The notes under the pieces are model-generated. The model did no database searches. It was not told the DNA's origin and saw only the letters and a program-made list of their open reading frames with translations. A stretch of DNA of 37,987 nt from Myxococcota bacterium (lineage in GTDB: Bacteria; Myxococcota_C; UBA6777), in assembly GCA_023150835.1 (NCBI GenBank), contig JAKLKB010000077.1:1-37987 (forward strand), written 5' to 3'. A program made the position numbers and the translations under genes. Of this stretch, positions 16,165 to 24,138 are shown piece by piece (the stretch's first letter is position 1; every line of letters begins with the position of its first letter).

Positions 16165-17520
16165 TCAATACGGGTTTGCCCCGTGTGTGTCGTTGGGGCG
16201 ACGTGCGAGGATGTACGTAAACGAGCCTTGGCCGCCTGTATTGGCATCACGCAGCGCACGCTGGAACCGCGCATAATCCGCAGGCGGCATGGTTTGACAA
16301 CCGATGCTCGACGGGCTGTTGCTGTTCCCCGCGTGGATCTGGATCGCCGAAGCGCTGTAGCGTCGGTCGGCTTCGCCGCCATCGATCACGCCGTCCCCGT
16401 TGGTGTCGCGGGCGCTATTGCGGAACTGCCCATCATCCACAGGATTATAGCGGTTTCCGCCTTTTCCACCTGTGCGAGTGTTATAATCATACACACCGGG
16501 TCGGATGTGGGCGACATCGCCGCGACCATCGCCGTTGACATCGGGGCTTGCGGAACTGCGGAACTGTCCGGGGTGTGAAGCAGAACGCATCGGATCGCCA
16601 GACACTTCGACCAGTCGGCCATTTTCTGCACGAAATACCGATGTTTCGCCCGAATAGCTGCGTGCAAAATTGTTTCGTGCGGTCTGTGAAGCGCTTGCAG
16701 AAGGAGCGTCTTGATCGATCTGGATCGCGTAGGCGCGGCCATTTTGGGGGGGCCACTGACCATTTGCTCGCAACAAAGCTTCGGCCTGTTGGGTGCGTTG
16801 GGCGCTGGTGTCGCCCCATCCAGAACTCACTCGGCCATTGCCCGTCACAAAGCCGCTTGCATCGGGCGCTGGTGTATTGGGGGCCGGCGCAGGAACGTTG
16901 GGAGCGGGTGTATTGGGGGCGGGTGCAGGGGACTGTCCACCGTTGGCGCGTTGCAGGGCTTCGAAGGTGCGCGGTCCCACGACACCATCGGCATCCAAAC
17001 CGTGTTGGCGTTGAAAGCTACGCACAGCCTCTTGGGTGCGAGGGCCAAAGTCGCCGTCCACGCCAAGGGATGGTCGTGCGCCGGCTTGATTGAGTGCTTG
17101 TTGCAGATCCCGCACAGCGGGGCCTTCCGCACCACGGCGCAAGTTGTTTCCACCTTGGATGCTTTGGGCCAACGCGGAGCTTGGGCGTGTATCGCCGACA
17201 AAGTCAGGAGGCGTCGCACCTGTCGAAGGTTCGGGCATATTGGCGGTGCGTGTGCGAGCGCTTTGAGCAGCCGCAGCCGTCGAGCTTTGCGGGCTTTGCC
17301 CGGACGCGATATCGCGTTGGATGCCTTGGCGGGGGGGTTCTGTGGGTGCGTTTGTGGTGGGGCGCACAGCGTTTGCGAAAGGATCGCGGGCAGGCGTCAC
17401 TTGCGGGGCAGCTTGCGGAGCAGCAGTCGGTGCGTTGCGTTCGATACGTGCGGCACCTGAAGCTGCGCTTGGAGAAGAAACACTGGGTGGATTGGGACGC
17501 GAAGTGTTGTCGGTTTTCAT
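16165..17520 (-). CDS. Peptidoglycan-binding protein with L,D-transpeptidase-like C-terminus
   Basis: 451 aa. Residues 1-~120 are Pro/Ala/Ser/Thr-rich with no signal peptide. A PG_binding_1 domain follows at 126-190 (GAEGPAVRDLQQALNQAG, DGDFGPRTQEAVRSFQRQHG, GVVGPRTFEAL). A Pro-Ala linker (196-221) repeats APAPNTPAP. Two calcium-loop-like motifs are present: DVNGDGRGD (327-335) and DTNGDGVIDGGE (372-383). The end holds IQIHAGN (H396) and SSIGCQTM (C408), reminiscent of the His and SxGC of YkuD L,D-transpeptidases. A role in binding or cross-linking cell wall is inferred. Without a Sec signal it may use another export route or be delivered to other cells. GGAG lies ten bases before the ATG. 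Confidence 0.78.
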   Translation of the reverse strand: MKTDNTSRPNPPSVSSPSAASGAARIERNAPTAAPQAAPQVTPARDPFANAVRPTTNAPTEPPRQGIQRDIASGQSPQSSTAAAAQSARTRTANMPEPSTGATPPDFVGDTRPSSALAQSIQGGNNLRRGAEGPAVRDLQQALNQAGARPSLGVDGDFGPRTQEAVRSFQRQHGLDADGVVGPRTFEALQRANGGQSPAPAPNTPAPNVPAPAPNTPAPDASGFVTGNGRVSSGWGDTSAQRTQQAEALLRANGQWPPQNGRAYAIQIDQDAPSASASQTARNNFARSYSGETSVFRAENGRLVEVSGDPMRSASHPGQFRSSASPDVNGDGRGDVAHIRPGVYDYNTRTGGKGGNRYNPVDDGQFRNSARDTNGDGVIDGGEADRRYSASAIQIHAGNSNSPSSIGCQTMPPADYARFQRALRDANTGGQGSFTYILARRPNDTHGANPY

Positions 17521-17655
17521 TAGAAAAAAACTCCCCGAAGTAGAGACGGCACGCCGAAAGGTTCAACCCGCAAAGCGTACAACCATTGCACGCGTTGGCT
17601 CTCCTTTAGCTTCGGAGACACAAAAGCAAAGTTTCTTGTTTCTTTTCAAACCTTT

Positions 17656-17668
17656 CTCAAGTCTTGAG
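17656..17668. promoter_or_regulatory. Perfect 13-bp palindrome upstream of the peptidoglycan-binding gene
   Basis: CTCAAG-T-CTTGAG lies about 140 bases before the start codon of the minus-strand gene, in a 224-bp gap that is AT-richer than its surroundings. It could be an operator. No known regulator site is recognised, and a perfect short palindrome can occur by chance. Confidence 0.3.
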
Positions 17669-17744
17669 ATTCTTTCACGGAAAAAAACCACGCTGAAACA
17701 TGTTCTATATTTTCGCCCTGCCTGCCCTGTGGTGGTACTGCGCC

Positions 17745-18875
17745 TCAATCTGCGCCCCACATCTTCGGAAGATACGGCGATTCTTTTGGTGATGCAACGG
17801 ATTCTTCGGTCACATCGGGCATCTCAAACGTCCAGATCAACCGCAACACCGACACCACATAATTCAGGAGCATCACTCCCCCGCAGATCAAGGCGATCGT
17901 CAAAAACACCTTCGCCATGTAAGGCACACTCCAGCCAAAATCCGCGTACAACCGATTGAGATCGCCCCCCGCATCCTCTCGACCGTGCATCGCTGTCCCA
18001 AACGGAGCCAAACGCGGATTGTACAAGATACCCCGCCATTGGAACGAAGCCGCCAAGAACGCGTACATGGCCACAGGCAGCGCAAAAAACCGTAGCACCG
18101 ACCAGTACAAACGCTGCGGCAACTCGTAATGAAATGCCACGATCACCAGCGCAGAGAGATAAAATTCCCCGCCGATCCCGCCAAAAAAAAACAGCTTTTC
18201 ATACGTCCGTGTGGACAACACAAAAGTGAAGATCCCTTGCAAACACAACAGTATCCCCGCCACCACGGGCATAAAATACCGACGCTCCCGCACGCCCGCC
18301 CAGATCATCACACCCAACAAAAAAGCCACGCAGATCCCCGCAACCACCGACGGATGCAAACTCACATTCGTCCACAAGATAAACGGCGTGGCGCGGCGAC
18401 TTGTCAGCCAACCGATCACTGCATGTCCCATCTCGTGAAAAAACACTCGCGCAGGCCCAAGCAGCGGCACGACAAACCCCACCATCGCCAACAACAACGC
18501 AACCATCGGAACCACCGTTTGGATCGCGATCTCTAACGCACGCTCTTGCACCGTAAAATATGCAGCCGTCTTCGACCCGACCCACGGGCGTAATCCCGCG
18601 CCCTGCAAGATCAGATCAACCTTCGCGATGATCTGCGCCCCCAAACTGCGCGTCTCCCCCCTCTGCCTGTCTGTAGGCGCATCAATAGACGCAGCGGAAG
18701 CCCCAGCGATCCCTTGCCTTGGGAGAGATGCGTCTTGCATCGACCCATCCTCCCGCTGTTTGTACTTCGCAAAGATCAGCCCACAACGTAAACAATCCAC
18801 AGCCCCCAATACCGACGCCACGCCACATCGCGGGCAATGCGAAAAAGAAGCTCCGCTCTCCTGTTCTACGCGCAT
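17745..18875 (-). CDS. Zinc-ribbon membrane protein with HExxH metalloprotease motif
   Basis: 376 aa. A treble-clef zinc ribbon sits at the N-terminus (CPRCG at 14-18, CLRCG at 28-32). It is followed by a ~80-residue linker and about eight hydrophobic helices. Directly after the first helix (VPMVALLLAMVGFVVPLLG) comes ARVFFHEMGHAVIGWL, with HEMGH at 147-151 as in site-2 (M50) and related intramembrane zinc proteases. A second Asp metal motif (NxxPxxxxD) is not obvious, so M50 membership is tentative. The ATG at 18875 follows GAGG and is preferred to an ATG 20 codons upstream. A role in regulated membrane proteolysis is inferred. Confidence 0.75.
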   Translation of the reverse strand: MRVEQESGASFSHCPRCGVASVLGAVDCLRCGLIFAKYKQREDGSMQDASLPRQGIAGASAASIDAPTDRQRGETRSLGAQIIAKVDLILQGAGLRPWVGSKTAAYFTVQERALEIAIQTVVPMVALLLAMVGFVVPLLGPARVFFHEMGHAVIGWLTSRRATPFILWTNVSLHPSVVAGICVAFLLGVMIWAGVRERRYFMPVVAGILLCLQGIFTFVLSTRTYEKLFFFGGIGGEFYLSALVIVAFHYELPQRLYWSVLRFFALPVAMYAFLAASFQWRGILYNPRLAPFGTAMHGREDAGGDLNRLYADFGWSVPYMAKVFLTIALICGGVMLLNYVVSVLRLIWTFEMPDVTEESVASPKESPYLPKMWGAD

Positions 18876-18961
18876 ACACCTCGTCTCCCTCACTAATTTT
18901 TCAAACAAGCCACTCTGTCGCTTGGGCGTCTGCAAACACGGGCTTTTCCACTAGGCGGGAT

Positions 18962-19735
18962 CTAACCGAGATCAAACAGCCCACCCAGCCGCCGTTTTGC
19001 CTTCATTGCGAGATAAAAATCATCCCGCGTCTGCGCTTTCTTGAGATTGTAGGCATCGAGGATACGGTCTGAAAAACAATCCGCCGGTACCACATACACA
19101 GTCTCTGTTTGCTTGGCTTCCCAAGCAAAAAATTCATGCAACACCAGCGCCCACCCCTCAAAAAGCGCCTGAAAGCGCGCAAACGAATCGATCGCTCGGT
19201 GTGGCGTGTACATCTGTTGCTCGCTCAGATCGCAGATGTCTTTTTGGCCGCTCTGTTCGTTCGTTTGCCATCGGATGATCCGCATGGTCACTTTGGGGAT
19301 ATCCGCAAATCGTTTTTCCCACTCCATCACCAAACCCCCGTTCTGATCGGGTGGCTCTTCGGGAACCCACGTCAACTCCAAATTCCCTGCATGGATCGGC
19401 AATAACGCCGCAAGAAAATAATCCCGAAACGCCACCAACCGTTGATTCGGATCATCGAGCGCGTAGCTATCTGGATCGCTTTTTCCCCAAGGTGGGGGCC
19501 CATCCAACCCAGATGCCTCGTACCAACCGATCAGAGCCGCAGGATCGTAATCTTCCTCCTCTGCGGCTCTTCCCTTGGTCGCGTCTTCTCCGTGCTTCGA
19601 TGCGTTATGGGTTCCTTCGTCCTTGGTCGCGTCCCCCCCATACTTCGATGTATCTTCCGCACTCTCCGATGCTTTCGGACGATGCTTGGCATCTTTGGCT
19701 TGGGTGAACTCGTCTCGTTCGATGACAGAGGCCAT
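18962..19735 (-). CDS. Protein of unknown function, acidic repetitive N-terminus
   Basis: 257 aa, not recognised. Residues 1-~65 are charged and low in complexity, with an imperfect internal duplication (SKYGGDATKDEGTHN / SKHGEDATKGRAAEE). From about residue 66 it looks globular: DPAALIGWYEASG, then an alpha/beta-like stretch with LVMEWEKRFADIPKVTMRII, and a helical end finishing KAKRRLGGLFDLG. There is no signal peptide and no membrane helix, so it is likely cytoplasmic. AAGAGGAG lies about ten bases before the ATG. It starts 14 bases after the stop of the acetyltransferase, so the two probably form one operon. Confidence 0.75.
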   Translation of the reverse strand: MASVIERDEFTQAKDAKHRPKASESAEDTSKYGGDATKDEGTHNASKHGEDATKGRAAEEEDYDPAALIGWYEASGLDGPPPWGKSDPDSYALDDPNQRLVAFRDYFLAALLPIHAGNLELTWVPEEPPDQNGGLVMEWEKRFADIPKVTMRIIRWQTNEQSGQKDICDLSEQQMYTPHRAIDSFARFQALFEGWALVLHEFFAWEAKQTETVYVVPADCFSDRILDAYNLKKAQTRDDFYLAMKAKRRLGGLFDLG

Positions 19736-19749
19736 CGTGTTTGCTCCTC

Positions 19750-20436
19750 TTAGGGCTTACGCAGTTGACAAAAAACCCGTGTTCGCACTCGTCCAAGCGA
19801 GAGCGTCGTTGGTTTGGAAAGCAGTGATCTTTTCGGCAAACACGGGGTCAAGGGAGCCGCGCTCCCTTGCGGGGCGTGGGGTGGAGCCCCACAACACAAG
19901 CCCATCTGCGCAAGTCCTCTCCTTTGTGAAGTGATCTCGCTGCTTTCGGCGGCTTGCGAAGCGCTCTCGGCGGCTTGCGGAACAAGGCGGTGCGTCATCA
20001 AAAAATACCGAGAGCGCGGTACAAAGCCGCTGCGCTGATACAACCGCTGTGCCTGCGGATCATCTTGGCGCACTTCGAGGTGCATCGCAAATACGCCCAA
20101 CGCCCGCGCTTCTTCCGTCAACAGCCACAACGCCATCCCTCCGATCCCTTTCCCCCGATAATCCGGCCACAAAAACACTTCATCCACAAAAGCATCTCGT
20201 CCGCCAAACTCCAAACTATAGCCAAAGGCCAGCACCAGATAACCGACCACGCGCTCCCCTTGTGCGATCAACCAGATCGCAGCAGGGCCTTCTTCACGCA
20301 AACACGGTTCCAACGCACAACGGCGGCTCTCTTCTGTGTGCTTGATCCCAAACAGCGTATGGAAGGCTTCCACCATCGGCAACAACACCTCAAGATCCGT
20401 TTTCTTTGCACGCACCAAGTGGATTCTCTCTGTCAC
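19750..20436 (-). CDS. GNAT N-acetyltransferase with element-derived C-terminal tail
   Basis: Residues 1-~152 form a complete GNAT domain: VDEVFLWPDYRGKGIGGMAL holds the acetyl-CoA loop (RGKGIG), followed by LEVRQDDPQAQRLYQRSGFVPRSRYFLM. The substrate is unknown. Residues ~153-179 are an Ala/Ser-rich linker with a short duplication (QAAES). Residues ~180-226 come from a full 139-bp element (CGAPPHAPQGSAAPLTP...TRVFCQL), and the stop follows five bases beyond it. The extra ~75 residues are not part of a normal GNAT. The start is GTG at 20436 with AAGGAG upstream. The gene is divergent from nifJ, with the FNR-type palindrome between them. Confidence 0.85.
   Translation of the reverse strand: MTERIHLVRAKKTDLEVLLPMVEAFHTLFGIKHTEESRRCALEPCLREEGPAAIWLIAQGERVVGYLVLAFGYSLEFGGRDAFVDEVFLWPDYRGKGIGGMALWLLTEEARALGVFAMHLEVRQDDPQAQRLYQRSGFVPRSRYFLMTHRLVPQAAESASQAAESSEITSQRRGLAQMGLCCGAPPHAPQGSAAPLTPCLPKRSLLSKPTTLSLGRVRTRVFCQLRKP
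19760..19898 (+). repeat. 139-bp three-hairpin element, copy C (3' end of acetyltransferase gene)
   Basis: Best-structured copy. Stem 1 pairs CCCGTGTTCGC (19775-19785) with GCAAACACGGG (19836-19846), 10 of 11 pairs, closing a 50-base loop. Stem 2 pairs CAAGGGAGC with GCTCCCTTG (19849-19869), 9 bp with a 3-base loop. Stem 3 pairs GTGGGG with CCCCAC (19876-19892). On the minus strand stem 1 is followed by six T, which looks like a terminator placed at the end of the host gene. Confidence 0.88.
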
Positions 20437-20459
20437 CCGATATCTCCTTAAAACTGTGT

Positions 20460-20473
20460 TTGATGCAGATCAA
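20460..20473. promoter_or_regulatory. Perfect FNR/CRP-family palindrome upstream of nifJ
   Basis: TTGATGCAGATCAA matches the FNR consensus TTGATnnnnATCAA at all ten specified positions. Its centre is 77 bases before the nifJ ATG and 30 bases before the acetyltransferase start. A -10-like TAGCCT lies at 20496-20501, where a promoter with the box centred at -41.5 would need it. Anaerobic activation of nifJ by an FNR-like protein is therefore plausible; the regulator is not in this window. Confidence 0.65.
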
Positions 20474-20495
20474 AAGCATCGTGGCGGATCTTCGA

Positions 20496-20501
20496 TAGCC
20501 T
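20496..20501 (+). promoter_or_regulatory. Candidate -10 of a class II FNR-dependent nifJ promoter
   Basis: TAGCCT keeps the TAxxxT core. With the FNR-type box at -41.5 it predicts initiation near 20508 and a leader of about 36 bases that includes the AAAGGAG ribosome site. It stands only on its position relative to the box. Confidence 0.35.
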
Positions 20502-20543
20502 GTCTTGGTTTGTACGACAAGAAGGCACCAAAAGGAGCGCAAG

Positions 20544-23500
20544 ATGAGCCACGACGAACGCTACGCTACGATGGACGGCAACGAAGCCGCCGCAGAGATC
20601 GCCTACAAATGCAACGAAGTGATCGCGATCTATCCGATCACGCCGTCTTCTGCAATGGGGGAATTTGCCGATACATGGGCTTCTGAAGGGCAAACCAATC
20701 TTTGGGGAGAGATCCCTCGCATCCAAGAGATGCAAAGCGAAGGAGGGGCCGCAGGCGCAGTACACGGCGCGCTCCAAGCAGGCGCGCTCACGACGACATT
20801 TACTGCCAGCCAAGGGCTGCTTTTGATGTTGCCCAACATGTTTAAGATCGCAGGTGAGCTGACCAGCGCCGTCTTTCACATCGCAGCACGCGCCATCGCC
20901 ACGCACGCCCTTTCGATCTTTGGCGATCACAGCGACGTGATGGCCGCTCGCTCGACTGCGTGGCCGATGTTGTTTTCAGGCTCCGTCCAAGAAGTCCATG
21001 ACATGGCCTTGATCGCACAAGCCAGCACCCTCAAAAGCCGACTTCCTTTTATGCACATCTTCGACGGCTTTCGCACTTCCCACGAAGTCATGAAGATCGA
21101 ACGCATCCGCGATGAGATCATCCGACAGATGATCGATCCCGCTGATATCGCCGCTCATCGACAACGCGCCCTCTCCCCCGAACATCCTGTGCTACGCGGA
21201 ACCGCCCAAAATCCCGACGTATTCTTTCAAAGCCGAGAGGCCGCCAACCGCTTTTATGCACAAACGCCCGCCATCGTGCAGTCTGCAATGGATCGTTTCG
21301 CTGCGCTGACAGGCCGTTCCTATCGGCTTTTTGATTACGTCGGACACCCACAACCCGACCGCGTCTTGGTGATCATGGGCTCTGGCGCAGAAACCGCCGA
21401 AGAAACCATCACCGCCCTCAACCAACAAGGCGATACTGTCGGCCTGATCAAGGTTCGCTTGTTTCAACCTTTTTCGATCCAGCACCTGCTTTCCGTCTTG
21501 CCCCAAAGCGTCCAAAGCATCGCTGTACTCGATCGCACCAAAGAACCCGCTGCTGTAGGTGAACCGCTTTATGAAAGCGTGGTCTCTGCCCTCGTTGAGG
21601 CCACACAATCCGAGCAACGCGAGCGCCTTCCCAAGATCGTCGGGGGTCGTTATGGCCTTGGTTCCAAAGAATTCACGCCTCGGATGGTCAAGGCTGTCTT
21701 GGAAGAAGCCCGACAAACCAAGCCCAAACGCCACTTTAGCGTCGGTATCCTCGACGACGTCACACACAACAGCCTCGTCGAAGACCCTCACTTCACCCCC
21801 CCCGAACAAGACATCACCCAAGCCATCTTTTGGGGCCTTGGTTCGGACGGAACGGTCGGCGCAAACAAAAACTCGATCAAGATCATCGGCGAAGCCACCG
21901 ACCTCTACGCCCAAGCCTACTTTGTTTACGACTCCAAAAAGTCGGGCGCTCGGACGATATCACACTTACGCTTTGGCAAGCAGCCGATCAAAAGCACTTA
22001 TCTGATCGAGCAAGCAGACTTTCTTGGCGTCCATCAGTTCGGACAGATCGAGCGTTTTCCGATCCTCGATTATGCCAAAAAAGGGGCCACCCTCCTGCTC
22101 AACAGCCCCTATGGTCCCGAAGCGATCTGGGAACAACTCCCTCGCCCCGTCCAACAACAGATGATCGATCGGCAGATCCGCTTTTATGTGATCGACGGCT
22201 ACCAGATCGCCCAATCACTCGGCCTTGGCAATCGCATCAATACCATCATGCAAGCCTGCTTCTTTGCCCTCTGCCCGATCTTGCCCCTCGAAGACGCCAT
22301 CCAACGCATCAAAGACGCCATCCAAAAAACCTACGGAAAACGCGGCGCTTTTGTGCTGCGCAAAAACGAACAAGCCGTAGACAACGCGCTCTCCGCGCTT
22401 CATCCTGTGCCGCTGCCCGACGCTCCTTCTTCACAAAAGACCCTTCCTCCCGCCGTCTCGCCACGCGCTCCCCAATTTGTCCAAGAAGTCCTTGCACCCA
22501 TGATCGCAGGGCAAGGCGACCAACTCCCCGTCAGCGCCCTTCCGATCGACGGCACCTATCCTCTGAGTACCGCGCAATGGGAAAAACGCGGCCTCGCCCT
22601 TTCTACGCCCGTTTGGGAAGAAGACCTGTGTATCCAATGCGGGAAATGCGTGATCGTTTGCCCTCACTCCGTCATCCGCGCCAAACGCTACGATGCCTCG
22701 GCCCTCGCCAACGCTCCCGAAGGCTTTAAAAGCACAAAAGCCCGTTGGAAGGAGGCTGCCACACAACTTTACACGCTCGCCGTCTCCACCGAAGACTGTA
22801 CGGGCTGCACTCTTTGCGTCGAGATCTGTCCCGTCAAAGACAAAAGCAAAGTCAGCCGAAAAGCCATCAACATGGAGCCTTTGCGCGAGCGACGCGACCA
22901 AGCCCGCCAACAATGGGAGTTTTTTGAAACCCTCCCCGAAACTCCCCGCCATCTCCTCCACCACAACAAAGTCAAAGATGTCCAACTTCTCGAACCGCTC
23001 TTTGAATTCTCGGGTGCATGCGCAGGTTGTGGCGAAACCCCGTACCTCCATCTGCTCAGCCAGCTTTTTGGCGATCGCTCCGTGATCGCCAACGCAACGG
23101 GATGTTCGAGCATCTACGGTGGAAACTTACCCACCACTCCTTGGCGCACCAACTCCGCAGGACGCGGCCCTGCATGGAGCAACTCGCTGTTTGAAGACAA
23201 CGCCGAATTTGGCCTTGGGATGCGCCTCGCCATCGACCAACAAGCCGCTTATGCACAACAGCTTGTCAAACAACTCACCGCCCCCCTTGGCGACTCGCTT
23301 GCAGAAGCCTTGCTTGCTCCCCAAGATCGAGACGATCCATCCATCGACGCCCAACGAGAGCGTGTCGCCCTGCTCAAACAACGGCTGCACGGGCGAGATG
23401 ACATGGCTTCCCGCGATCTGCTCAGTGTCGCCGATGCCTTGATCCCACGCGATGTCTGGATCGTCGGAGGCGACGGATGGGCCTATGATATCGGATTTGG

Positions 23501-24122
23501 TGGACTCGATCATGTCCTTTCTTCGGGCCTCAATATCAATGTTCTTGTGCTCGACACCGAGGTCTACTCCAACACAGGCGGCCAATCCTCCAAGTCCACA
23601 CCACGCGGAGCCGTCGCCAAGTTCGCCGCAGCAGGCAAACGTACCCCCAAAAAAGACCTTGGGATGCTCGCCATGAGCTATCGCTCGATCTACGTCGCCA
23701 GCATCGCGATGGGAGCGGACGAATCACACACCCTCAAAGCCTTCCGCGAAGCCGAAGCCTACAACGGCCCCTCGTTGATCCTCGCCTACAGCCCGTGCAT
23801 TGCGCATGGCATCGACATGACCCGCGTACTCGAACAACAGCAACTCGCCGTCAGTTCGGGATATTGGTTGTTGTATCGCTTCGACCCCACCTTGATCAAC
23901 CAACACCAAGCCCCTTTGCAACTCGACTCCAAAGCCCCCAGCACTCCGCTCAAACAGTACCTTTACAACGAGCTACGCTACCGTATGCTCACGCAAAGCC
24001 ACCCCGACACCGCAGCCCTCCTGCTGCGCGAGCTTGAAGCCGATATCCAAGATCGGTGGACTCGCTACGCCCAACTCGCCCAAGAGGTCACACAGCCCAC
24101 CTCCCCATCAACCCCCGCATAA
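20544..24122 (+). CDS. nifJ: Pyruvate:ferredoxin (flavodoxin) oxidoreductase
   Basis: Homodimeric-type PFOR of 1192 aa, which converts pyruvate and CoA to acetyl-CoA and CO2 with reduction of ferredoxin or flavodoxin. Domains in order: pyrimidine-binding domain (ATMDGNEAAAEIAY, IYPITPSSAMGE), domain II, the EKR/gamma domain around KSGARTISHLRFG, two [4Fe-4S] ferredoxin motifs at about residues 695-760 (CIQCGKCVIVCPH, CTGCTLCVEICPVKD), and the TPP domain (CAGCGETPY, ATGCSSIYGG, GGDGWAYDIGFGG, SNTGGQSSKS). The ATG at 20544 follows AAAGGAG; an in-frame start 13 codons upstream has no such site. The enzyme is oxygen-sensitive in known cases, which fits the FNR-type box upstream. The DHOD-like gene follows after 16 bases. 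Confidence 0.96.
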   Translation: MSHDERYATMDGNEAAAEIAYKCNEVIAIYPITPSSAMGEFADTWASEGQTNLWGEIPRIQEMQSEGGAAGAVHGALQAGALTTTFTASQGLLLMLPNMFKIAGELTSAVFHIAARAIATHALSIFGDHSDVMAARSTAWPMLFSGSVQEVHDMALIAQASTLKSRLPFMHIFDGFRTSHEVMKIERIRDEIIRQMIDPADIAAHRQRALSPEHPVLRGTAQNPDVFFQSREAANRFYAQTPAIVQSAMDRFAALTGRSYRLFDYVGHPQPDRVLVIMGSGAETAEETITALNQQGDTVGLIKVRLFQPFSIQHLLSVLPQSVQSIAVLDRTKEPAAVGEPLYESVVSALVEATQSEQRERLPKIVGGRYGLGSKEFTPRMVKAVLEEARQTKPKRHFSVGILDDVTHNSLVEDPHFTPPEQDITQAIFWGLGSDGTVGANKNSIKIIGEATDLYAQAYFVYDSKKSGARTISHLRFGKQPIKSTYLIEQADFLGVHQFGQIERFPILDYAKKGATLLLNSPYGPEAIWEQLPRPVQQQMIDRQIRFYVIDGYQIAQSLGLGNRINTIMQACFFALCPILPLEDAIQRIKDAIQKTYGKRGAFVLRKNEQAVDNALSALHPVPLPDAPSSQKTLPPAVSPRAPQFVQEVLAPMIAGQGDQLPVSALPIDGTYPLSTAQWEKRGLALSTPVWEEDLCIQCGKCVIVCPHSVIRAKRYDASALANAPEGFKSTKARWKEAATQLYTLAVSTEDCTGCTLCVEICPVKDKSKVSRKAINMEPLRERRDQARQQWEFFETLPETPRHLLHHNKVKDVQLLEPLFEFSGACAGCGETPYLHLLSQLFGDRSVIANATGCSSIYGGNLPTTPWRTNSAGRGPAWSNSLFEDNAEFGLGMRLAIDQQAAYAQQLVKQLTAPLGDSLAEALLAPQDRDDPSIDAQRERVALLKQRLHGRDDMASRDLLSVADALIPRDVWIVGGDGWAYDIGFGGLDHVLSSGLNINVLVLDTEVYSNTGGQSSKSTPRGAVAKFAAAGKRTPKKDLGMLAMSYRSIYVASIAMGADESHTLKAFREAEAYNGPSLILAYSPCIAHGIDMTRVLEQQQLAVSSGYWLLYRFDPTLINQHQAPLQLDSKAPSTPLKQYLYNELRYRMLTQSHPDTAALLLRELEADIQDRWTRYAQLAQEVTQPTSPSTPA

Positions 24123-24138
24123 TCGAGGAGAACAAGCG

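Noticed and set aside
14706-16578. Plus-strand frames of 504 and 466 aa
   Set aside because: They are antisense to the GT-C-like and peptidoglycan-binding genes, with Pro/Thr/Arg-rich nonsense composition and no motifs.
16711-17460. 249-aa plus-strand frame
   Set aside because: Antisense to the PG-binding domain and Pro/Ala leader; the GC-rich leader suppresses stops in the opposite frame.
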